Shown here: positions 1 to 7,087 of the stretch, one piece after another
Layout of the letters: each line of letters begins with the position of its first letter
How positions within the stretch are numbered: position 1 is the first letter of the stretch
Assembly (NCBI GenBank): GCA_029262675.1
Contig: JAJCYW010000021.1
Coordinates: 1-64,000 of the forward strand
From: Chloroflexota bacterium
Lineage (GTDB): Bacteria > Chloroflexota > Dehalococcoidia > DSTF01 > RBG-16-68-14
Length of the DNA stretch: 64,000 bases
Reading direction: 5' to 3'
The notes under the pieces: generated by a model
Database searches by the model: none
Told to the model about the DNA's origin: nothing
What the model saw: only the letters and a program-made list of their open reading frames with translations
Program-made: the position numbers and the translations under genes

Positions 1-747
1 GCCGCCGTTGTCGGTCGGATTGCCCCCGAAGCTGTTCGTGCCGCTGATCACCACACCGCTGGTGCCCAGAGTCGAGTATTGCCCCCACGTGGCCACCGAC
101 ATGTCGTTCCAGCCGGTACCGGAGATGGTCACGTTGCTGACCGAGGCACCGTTGACGTCCAACAGTTGCATTCCGTGGCCGCCATTGTTGGTCAAGGCGA
201 CGTCATCGATCGTAATGTTGCTGGCACCCAGCACGTCCAGGCCGGTGCGGAAGCTGTTACTAACGGTGACGCCATCGATCGTCACACCGTCGGAGATGCC
301 AACCTTCAGGCCGTAGCGAGGCGTCGAATTGAGGATGCCCTGGGTGACCGTCAAATCCTGGACGGTCACGTTGTCCGCCTGGACGTACATGCCGGCGTTA
401 TTGTAGCCGAAGTCCTTGTAGTCGATCGTGGTCGACGCGGCGCCCGCGCCCACGAGAGTTAGGCCCACCTTGTTCAGATCGACGGCTTCGTCGAACGTCC
501 CAGCCGCCACGTTAATGGTGTCGCCCGCCGCGGCCTTGCCGATGGCGCCTTGAATCGTCAGACAAGCGTTGGCTGCTCCTGCCCCTTTGCAGGTATTGCC
601 ATCGTTGCCCGCGGGGTCGACGTACCAGGCCCCGGCGGCCGTCGCCGTTCGTATGAGCCCGCCGGCTGCCAGCAGAGCCACCGCGACCAAAGCCACGAGG
701 CCGATAGCGATCAGCCTGTTTGTCGGAAGGATCGTAGTTCCGCGCAT
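1..747 (-). CDS. Secreted right-handed parallel beta-helix repeat protein (N-terminal part; runs off the window start)
   Basis: Reverse strand is open from ATG at 747 to position 1, so it is missing from the ORF track. Reads MRGTTILPTNRLIAIGLVALVAVALLAAGG...AGAWYVDPAGNDGNTCKGAGAANACLTIQGAIGKAAAGDTINVAAGTF... then repeated 'DGVTIDGVTVSNS / NITIDDVALTNNGGHGMQLLDVNGASVSNVTISG'. SD-like GAGGGGAG upstream of ATG. Confidence 0.85.
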   Translation of the reverse strand, partial: MRGTTILPTNRLIAIGLVALVAVALLAAGGLIRTATAAGAWYVDPAGNDGNTCKGAGAANACLTIQGAIGKAAAGDTINVAAGTFDEAVDLNKVGLTLVGAGAASTTIDYKDFGYNNAGMYVQADNVTVQDLTVTQGILNSTPRYGLKVGISDGVTIDGVTVSNSFRTGLDVLGASNITIDDVALTNNGGHGMQLLDVNGASVSNVTISGTGWNDMSVATWGQYSTLGTSGVVISGTNSFGGNPTDNGG

Positions 748-1098
748 GAATGGTGCTCCCCTCTCATGCTTGCCTGCCCGGACCCTCGTCCGGCTAGATG
801 CGTTGGGCGCGTCCGCTTGCGGGTGGGACCGAAGAATCGGCCCCACCTCTCGACAAGCGAAATTCCCGGTAGGAGCGGGGATTGCCTACCACCAACCTGG
901 TGCTGACGTTAACAGCGGTGATAACGGTGTCGCATCGGTAGAACTACCTAATCCCGGAGATATCTACGTAGTCCGGGCGCTACGCTGCACACGCTGAAAT
1001 AAGTATTTCTACTCATACAAGAATTGCCAGAATGTGTTATGTTCATCCGTCGAAGCGCGTGCGGCGCGAGCCGCGCAGCTTTTGGGGCGGGGAGTACC

Positions 1099-2151
1099 AT
1101 GGCGAACGCAGACCGAGGGGCGGTGCGTCGCTGGCCCTGGTTAGAGACTGGCCAGCGTGCGGCGGCATCTGACACCGGAATGCAGATATTCCGTGACGTG
1201 GGCGACGACAGCCCGCGGCCGGTCGTACTGGCGGGTGTCGACGGCGCTATCGTGTATGCCAACCACACGTTCCACGAGTTGAACGGCGATGATGCCCATC
1301 AGATCACCCGAGGTGGCATGGCTGCCCTGAGCGGGATGTCGCCCGGGGCAGTGGAAGACGTCTGGCGGGGCCTTGCAAACGGGGAGCCGTGGACGAAGCA
1401 ACTCAACTCTCGGAACCGACGCGCCAAGAACTGCCTGTGCTGTTCATCGATTTCTCCTCTCAAGAACGCGCAAGGGAGAGTGACGCACGTCCTTGGCTGT
1501 CACGTAGATTGCGGAGACCATGACGCAGCTACGAACGCTCTGCGCGCCGCCGAAAGAGGGGCTAGGGTGAGCGGAGTCGGGGATGCCGAGTTCGCCACTG
1601 TTGTCGATAGAGATGAGAGAATCGTCTACAACAGACGTGCTCAGCCCGGACTCTCCAACACAGATGTGGTCGGTGGTTCATTTCGCAGGTACTTTCCGCC
1701 AGAACAGGTGGACGTATGCGCCAAGCGCGTGGCGGAAGTTCTCCGGATCGGATCCGCCGATTCTTATCACGTACTTGCCACAGGTGCAAACGACGATATT
1801 TCGCACTATGAGACCCGGATTTGGGCGCTCGCATCTGGCAGCCAGATTATCGCGGCGATCTTGCTAAACCACGAAGTCCTCGCCCAAGACTTGGATAGGG
1901 GACGAGGGGCGATCAATTCCGCAGCGCGGCCGAAGCGCAAGCTGGCTGCGCCCTGCCCTTCGACGCGTGAGCTAGAAGTCTTGAAACTAGTCGCAGATGG
2001 CCTCTCGAATCACGAAATCGCACATAGCCTAGGGATAAGAAAGCGTACCGTCGATCACCATGTCGCTCATATTCTCACGAAACTGGGCGCGCCTAATCGC
2101 ACGTCTGCCGTGCTTCTTGCGATGACGGCCGGGCTCATCGATCCCCCTTAG
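1099..2151 (+). CDS. PAS-domain LuxR-family transcriptional regulator
   Basis: C-terminal PSTRELEVLKLVADGLSNHEIAHSLGIRKRTVDHHVAHILTKLGAPNRTSAV is a LuxR-type HTH; two PAS-like segments upstream. ATG 1099 has GGGGAG SD; the ORF track extends to a TTG at 1024. Confidence 0.8.
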   Translation: MANADRGAVRRWPWLETGQRAAASDTGMQIFRDVGDDSPRPVVLAGVDGAIVYANHTFHELNGDDAHQITRGGMAALSGMSPGAVEDVWRGLANGEPWTKQLNSRNRRAKNCLCCSSISPLKNAQGRVTHVLGCHVDCGDHDAATNALRAAERGARVSGVGDAEFATVVDRDERIVYNRRAQPGLSNTDVVGGSFRRYFPPEQVDVCAKRVAEVLRIGSADSYHVLATGANDDISHYETRIWALASGSQIIAAILLNHEVLAQDLDRGRGAINSAARPKRKLAAPCPSTRELEVLKLVADGLSNHEIAHSLGIRKRTVDHHVAHILTKLGAPNRTSAVLLAMTAGLIDPP

Positions 2152-2285
2152 CATGGCGTACGTGGGCAGAGGCTCTCGGCCGGAGGCGGACAGACCCTTC
2201 GGCTGCGCTCGAGGGCAGGCAGGGCAGCCCCTACAGGTGCGAACAGGGCAGTCTCTACGAGGCGAGCGAGGCGGCCGGAACCTAC

Positions 2286-2453
2286 GAGCCGGCGGTCAGG
2301 ACGTGTGCGACAGGCCGGCCTCTACGAAACGGCCGCCTTCGAGAGGTCGATCGCCTCGAACCGGCCGGCGCGCAGTTCCGTGATCAGATCTTCGAGGCTG
2401 GTGATGTCGCGCTCGAATCGCGTTGCGCACTGCGCGATGTCCGTGCGGGCGTG
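2286..2453. repeat. Direct repeat copy 1 (degenerate copy of the PHP gene 3' end)
   Basis: About 168 bp aligning without gaps to 2481..2648 at an offset of exactly 195 bp; about 10 mismatches by eye. Confidence 0.9.
2322..2453 (-). pseudogene. Detached C-terminal fragment of the adjacent PHP-domain gene
   Basis: Minus strand reads ..ARTDIAQCATRFERDITSLEDLITELRAGRFEAIDLSKAAVS*, same frame and stop as the intact gene ending at 2517. Confidence 0.8.
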
Positions 2454-2480
2454 GGGGGCATGCCTCGGGCCATGCCCTTG

Positions 2481-2648
2481 GAGCCGGCAGTCAGGACGTG
2501 TGCGACAGGGCGGCCTCTACGAGACGGCCGCCTTCGAGAGGTCGACGGCCTCGAAGCGGCCGGCGCGCAGCTCCGTGATCAGATCTTCGAGGCTGGCGAT
2601 GTCGCGCTCGAATCGCGTTGCGCACTGAGCGATGTCCGTGCGTGCGTG
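2481..2648. repeat. Direct repeat copy 2 (3' end of intact PHP gene plus downstream flank)
   Basis: See 2286..2453. Confidence 0.9.
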
Positions 2649-3167
2649 AGCGTCGGAGCCGGCGGTGCCCGGCATCTGCATCAGCTCGGCGAGGCGCTGC
2701 GAGAACTCGTTCTCCTTGGGAGAGCCGCGGCCGTTGAGCACCTCCAACGCGGCGCAGAACTTGTAGGCCGCGTTGCGGCTCGCCCGGGCGAGCGCCTCTT
2801 CGTAGTCGCGGTCGTTATCGATGTACCAGGGCATCTGGCGGCGGTAAGGGTGAGCCGCGATCATCGCGCCGTTCTCGCGCTCGATGTGATTGGCGAGTGT
2901 ACCGGAGCGGTGCATGCCGTAGACGTAATTGTCGAGGCCATAGGCGAGCATGTGTCCATCGTCGGTGTTGATCTCGATGGCCGGCAGCACCAGGTAGCTG
3001 TGCCGCTTGGCCAGTTCCGCGACCTCGTCCGGTGCCCAGAAGTAGTCGTGCTCGGAGAGGCAGATACCATCCAGGCCAGCTTCTTTCGACCTTACGATCA
3101 GGTCGTCGGGCGTCAGATAGGAGTCCCAGGAGAGGGGTTTGGTGTGCGTATGCAGATCGATGAGCAT
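2517..3167 (-). CDS. PHP-domain phosphoesterase-like protein
   Basis: MLIDLHTHTKPLSWDSYLTPDDLIVRSKEAGLDGICLSEHDYFW...; DLHTHT and SEHD motifs. Confidence 0.8.
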   Translation of the reverse strand: MLIDLHTHTKPLSWDSYLTPDDLIVRSKEAGLDGICLSEHDYFWAPDEVAELAKRHSYLVLPAIEINTDDGHMLAYGLDNYVYGMHRSGTLANHIERENGAMIAAHPYRRQMPWYIDNDRDYEEALARASRNAAYKFCAALEVLNGRGSPKENEFSQRLAELMQMPGTAGSDAHARTDIAQCATRFERDIASLEDLITELRAGRFEAVDLSKAAVS

Positions 3168-3212
3168 GGGTGATTGTCATAATAGCGTATCGGGACTCAG
3201 ATACGGAAGTAG

Positions 3213-3274
3213 CTGGCGCAGAGCGCCAGCCCTCACCCGGCCCGACGTTGTCGGGCCACCCTCTCCCAGAGGGC
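3213..3274. repeat. Cluster of three palindromes (REP-like intergenic element)
   Basis: CTGGCGC-aga-GCGCCAG, CCCGAC-gtt-GTCGGG and CCCTCT-ccc-AGAGGG in succession. The core CCCTCACCCG.CC.GACGTTGTCGGG recurs at about 4090-4117. Confidence 0.6.
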
Positions 3275-3303
3275 GAGGGAATACGCCGCCTGGTTGGCAA
3301 CGA

Positions 3304-4041
3304 TCAGGCGGCGCCGAGGTGCTCGGCGAAGAACGCAAGCATGCGGGTCCAGCTATCCTCGGCTGCAGGCTCGTTGTAGCCGGCTCGGAGCGGGCTCAGG
3401 CCGCCAATCGCCGCACTGATCGCGCCGCTGATCCCTTCTCGCTGGCTCATGAAGCTGTGTCCGGCGTCGTCGTAGATCTTGACGTCGTGGGGAACGCCCA
3501 GGTCGCGCAGATGGCTGTCTAGTTGGCGGCCCTGTTGAGCGAACAGCCGGTCCCTGCCTCCATACCCAGAGACGACGGGACAGATGCCCTCCAAGTCCTT
3601 GGCGCGACTCGGGACGCTCCCGTAGAAGCTCGCTGCGGCGGCGACGTTTGATCGCACTCCCAGCATGAGGGCAAAGCCCCCTCCCATACAAAAGCCGGCT
3701 ACGGCCAGACGAGAGCCGTCGACCTCGTCCCGATCGCCGAGCCACGCCTGCGCGGCGGTGACAGCCTCGAAGGGCCGGCCTCCGCCGCGTCGATATGCTG
3801 CTACGGTTCGCATGACGCAGATCGGCATAGGGCCCTGTCCGGCAAAGAGGTCTGGAGTCACGGCCGCATAACCCTCGTCGGCGAACCGGGCCGCAATTCG
3901 GCGGATGTCGTCGTTCAGGCCGAGGATCTCGTGGATGACGACAACGCCCGGCCACGGTCCTTCACCCGACTCGGGCAACGCGAACGCGGCGGGCATGCGG
4001 GTGGCGCCCATGGAGATAGTGACTTCTTGCTCTACTGCCAT
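3304..4041 (-). CDS. Dienelactone hydrolase family protein
   Basis: MAVEQEVTISMGATRMPAAFALPESGEGPWPGVVVIHEILGLNDDIRRIAARFADEGYAAVTPDLF...GFCMGGGFAL...DDAGHSF. Confidence 0.85.
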   Translation of the reverse strand: MAVEQEVTISMGATRMPAAFALPESGEGPWPGVVVIHEILGLNDDIRRIAARFADEGYAAVTPDLFAGQGPMPICVMRTVAAYRRGGGRPFEAVTAAQAWLGDRDEVDGSRLAVAGFCMGGGFALMLGVRSNVAAAASFYGSVPSRAKDLEGICPVVSGYGGRDRLFAQQGRQLDSHLRDLGVPHDVKIYDDAGHSFMSQREGISGAISAAIGGLSPLRAGYNEPAAEDSWTRMLAFFAEHLGAA

Positions 4042-4127
4042 GGGTTCCCTCCGGTTCACTTGCGCTCTCAACAAAATCGCGTGCCAGCCGCCCTCACCCG
4101 TGCCGACGTTGTCGGGACGTTACGGCC

Positions 4128-4168
4128 GGCGAAGCCCCAGGCTTCGCCGAGCTGACGCGCAGCGTCAG
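4128..4168 (-). terminator. Paired hairpins after the thiolase-like gene
   Basis: GGCGAAGCC-cca-GGCTTCGCC (4128-4148) and CTGACGC-gca-GCGTCAG (4152-4168), immediately downstream of the stop at 4171 on the minus strand; no long U-tract. Confidence 0.45.
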
Positions 4169-4170
4169 CC

Positions 4171-5331
4171 CTACTCGTTGCCGAGGATCAGCGTGCCGGT
4201 GGTGGAAAGCGAGCCGCCGGTACCGTTGACGATGGCCGTGTGCGCGTCCGCGACCTGGCGTTCGCCGCATTCTCCGCGGAGCTGGCGGACGGCTTCGATG
4301 ATCAGGAACATGCCGTACATGCCGGGGTGGGTGTAGGACAGCCCGCCGCCGTTGGTGTTCATCGGGAAGTCGCCGCCGGGGGCCGAGCGCTGGTCGGAGA
4401 GGAACGGGCCGCCCTCGCCCTTCTCGCAGAAGCCGAGCTCTTCGATCGTGGTCAGCGCCGTGTACGTGAACGAGTCGTAGACCTCCGCGATATCGATGTC
4501 CTTGGGAGTGAGGCCGGCCATCTTGAATGCGCGCTCGCCGGAGTAGCGGGCGGGCGTCTGCGTCAGGTCCGGGCTGTTGAGCATGCTCTGGTGCGTCGTC
4601 GCCTCGCCCGAGCCGAGCACGTACACCGGCTTCTTCTCGAGCTGCTTGGCGCGCTCAGCACTAACGATGACGCAGGCGCCGCCGGCGTCTGTCACCAGAC
4701 AGCAGTCGTAGAGGTGGAAGGGGTATGCGATCCATTTCGAGTTGAGCACGTCGTCGATGGTCAGTGGGTCGCGGACGTAAGCCTTGGGGTTGAGCTGTGC
4801 CCACTTGCGCGTGGCGACCGCGATCTCGGCCAACTGTTCGTGTGTGGTGCCGTACTGGTGCATGTGGCGCATGGCGGCCATGGCGTAGACGCTGGGCGGG
4901 CCGCCGGTGCCGTACGGCAGCTCGAACTGCATCATGGGCGCTTCCGGATCGCCGAAGCGACCGGGGCCGTTGCCACGCGAAGCTCGGCCGCGGCGGGCGG
5001 AGTAGCCCATCTCGCCGTGCGTGATCAGTGCGACGTTGCAGATGCCGGCGTCGATAGCCGCGGCGGCGTGCTCGACCTGGATCACGAAGGACGATCCCCC
5101 GACGGACGTGCCGTCGAGGTAGCTGGGCTGGATGCCGAGGTACTCGGCGAGCTGCATGATCGATGCGCCCGCCGTGCCGAGGAAGTCGACCTCCGACTTG
5201 TCGATGCCGGCGTCACGGAGCGCGTTGCGCGCGCCTTCCGCGTGCAGCGTCAGCGACGACTTGCCCTCGCAGATGCCGATCTCGTCGGACTCGTCGACGC
5301 CGACGATGGCGACCTTGCGGGAGAGGCTCAT
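4171..5331 (-). CDS. Thiolase-like / lipid-transfer-protein-like (Ltp2-type) protein
   Basis: MSLSRKVAIVGVDESDEIG...GTSVGGSSFVIQVEHAAAAIDAGICNVALITHGE...; C-terminal NGGGLSYTHPGMYGMFLIIEAVRQLRGECGERQV. Overlaps the next gene by 4 nt. Confidence 0.85.
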   Translation of the reverse strand: MSLSRKVAIVGVDESDEIGICEGKSSLTLHAEGARNALRDAGIDKSEVDFLGTAGASIMQLAEYLGIQPSYLDGTSVGGSSFVIQVEHAAAAIDAGICNVALITHGEMGYSARRGRASRGNGPGRFGDPEAPMMQFELPYGTGGPPSVYAMAAMRHMHQYGTTHEQLAEIAVATRKWAQLNPKAYVRDPLTIDDVLNSKWIAYPFHLYDCCLVTDAGGACVIVSAERAKQLEKKPVYVLGSGEATTHQSMLNSPDLTQTPARYSGERAFKMAGLTPKDIDIAEVYDSFTYTALTTIEELGFCEKGEGGPFLSDQRSAPGGDFPMNTNGGGLSYTHPGMYGMFLIIEAVRQLRGECGERQVADAHTAIVNGTGGSLSTTGTLILGNE

Positions 5332-5747
5332 TGGTTGCCTCCGGCTGGCCGGAACATCGGCAGGCTGATCTCGTCGTTCACGTCTTCGAAGACAACCTCG
5401 ACCGGCATGTCGCACCGGACGTGCTCCGGGTCCGGCTCGACGTCGACTAGGTTCGTGAGCAGCCGCGGGCCTTCCTCGAGCTGGACGATTGCCGTCACGT
5501 AGGGCGGCTCGAAGCCGGGGAGCTGCGCGCGGTACTGGATGGCGAACGTGTGGACGACGCCCTTGCCGCTGGCCTGTCGCCAGTCGATGTTCCAGCTAAA
5601 GCAGCGCGGGCAGAAGGCGCGTGGGTAGAAGAAGAACTGGTCGCAGTCGGTGCAGTAGGGGAGCCAGAGTTGGTGCTGGCGGCAGCCGTCCCAGTAGCGC
5701 TGGGTTTCCGGCGTGGGCTGTGGGATCGGCTTCTTGTACTCGCTCAT
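5328..5747 (-). CDS. DUF35 OB-fold / zinc-ribbon protein partner of the thiolase-like protein
   Basis: YWDGCRQHQLWLPYCTDCDQFFFYPRAFCPRCFSWNIDWRQASGKGVVHTFAIQYR (CxxC..CxxC rubredoxin-like knuckle plus OB fold). Confidence 0.85.
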   Translation of the reverse strand: MSEYKKPIPQPTPETQRYWDGCRQHQLWLPYCTDCDQFFFYPRAFCPRCFSWNIDWRQASGKGVVHTFAIQYRAQLPGFEPPYVTAIVQLEEGPRLLTNLVDVEPDPEHVRCDMPVEVVFEDVNDEISLPMFRPAGGNQ

Positions 5748-5859
5748 CCGCGGCTTGACGTTCCTGACATAGAGCAGCGCCGATGCTTCGGCGCCCGCAG
5801 CATCGTATCCGGCGGCCGGTCATTACGTCAAGCACCAAGACGCGAGGTCGCGGAAACTA

Positions 5860-6894
5860 TCACCCGCTCAGACGCGTGGTGGCATCGGCGGCGGCAGCGT
5901 GGAACACGGGTGCGGGGTTGAGCGCGTGCTCGCGGAGGCAGGCCTCCGTGAACTTGATGGCATGCTCGTCGCCCGTCGCCACGGCGCTGTCGATCAGGTC
6001 GTCGACGCTGACGCCCGGCGCTCCTGCTGCTTCACCTGGCGAGTGGCCAAACGCCGCGTAGAGCGCGGCGGCGGCCTGCCAGCCGTAGCGAACGGCCAGC
6101 CGCACCGTTTCCGGGCTGATGTGCGGCAGGAGCAGGCGGACGGCGCTCGGGCCGGTGACCGCGTGGATGAACACGATAGTCGTTGATATGTCGTGCGCGT
6201 TGCTGAGGTAGACGCGGGCGAACGTCTCCGTGAGATCGGAGATGACGGCGGAGGCGTCGCCTGCGGGGTCGACCATGCTGGCGACCTGAGGGAACGCTTC
6301 GTGCTTCGTGACGGACTGGACGCCATCCGTGATGAGGCCGCCCTTCGTCCGGTCTGACTCCGGCACCAGTTCGACCCTGTCGATGGCCCGCGACGGCAGC
6401 GCGGACGGCGTCGCGGGCGCATCGGTCTCCGGCAGCGCGAAATAGCGAGCGGCCCAGTAGCCGAGGCCGGCCGCGAGCTCGCTGCGGCGCTCCGGCGTGT
6501 CGCCGCCGGCGAGCGTTCGCACCGCGTGGCCGGTACGGATGACGCCGTGCGTGGCGGCCGCGATCAGCCCCGGCGCGAGTCGCGCGACCCAGGTATCGAG
6601 GACCGCCTGCCAAGGTGCGGCGGCGAGTTTGCGCTCGAAGAATCCTCGCCATTCGCCGAGCTTGCGACCGTCGCCCAGCGCCTCCCGCCACTCGTCTCGG
6701 GCTATCGGGTGGCTGTCGGCGGGGCGATCGTAGAGCTTCGTACGGTATTCCGCGACCCAGGGCGCGACGGCGTCCGGCCGGCCCAGCGCCACGAGGGCTT
6801 CGGCTGCCATTGGGCCGTGGTTGGAGAGGCCGCGCGTGAACTCCGGGCCGGTGCCCTCCAGCATCTGCAGTGCTTCGTCAATCTCTCCTGCCAC
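5860..6894 (-). CDS. Questin oxidase-like family protein
   Basis: GTG at 6894 preceded by AAAGGAGG-8nt; reads VAGEIDEALQMLEGTGPEFTRGLSNHGPMAAEALVALGRPDAVAPWVAEYRTKLY... The ORF track extends the gene spuriously to 7134. Confidence 0.65.
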   Translation of the reverse strand: MAGEIDEALQMLEGTGPEFTRGLSNHGPMAAEALVALGRPDAVAPWVAEYRTKLYDRPADSHPIARDEWREALGDGRKLGEWRGFFERKLAAAPWQAVLDTWVARLAPGLIAAATHGVIRTGHAVRTLAGGDTPERRSELAAGLGYWAARYFALPETDAPATPSALPSRAIDRVELVPESDRTKGGLITDGVQSVTKHEAFPQVASMVDPAGDASAVISDLTETFARVYLSNAHDISTTIVFIHAVTGPSAVRLLLPHISPETVRLAVRYGWQAAAALYAAFGHSPGEAAGAPGVSVDDLIDSAVATGDEHAIKFTEACLREHALNPAPVFHAAAADATTRLSG

Positions 6895-7087
6895 GGCCGC
6901 GGCCTCCTTTAGTAAGAATAACCCAAGCAACAAGACAGCCAGCGACCGATACTTCCGACGCGGGGCGTATGCAAGCCCGTTTTGCTGGCAGCCGCCAAGA
7001 TGTGAATCTGAAGTATCATACATAACAGGGCATCGCAGGCGCGCCAGCGACTGGAATCCCGGCGCTTGCCAATGGAGGAAAGTCCAC

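Noticed and set aside
4240-5502. 420-aa plus-strand ORF opposite the thiolase-like and DUF35 genes
   Set aside because: Antisense shadow ORF typical of high GC; low-complexity Arg/Ala/Val composition, while the minus strand encodes recognisable proteins.
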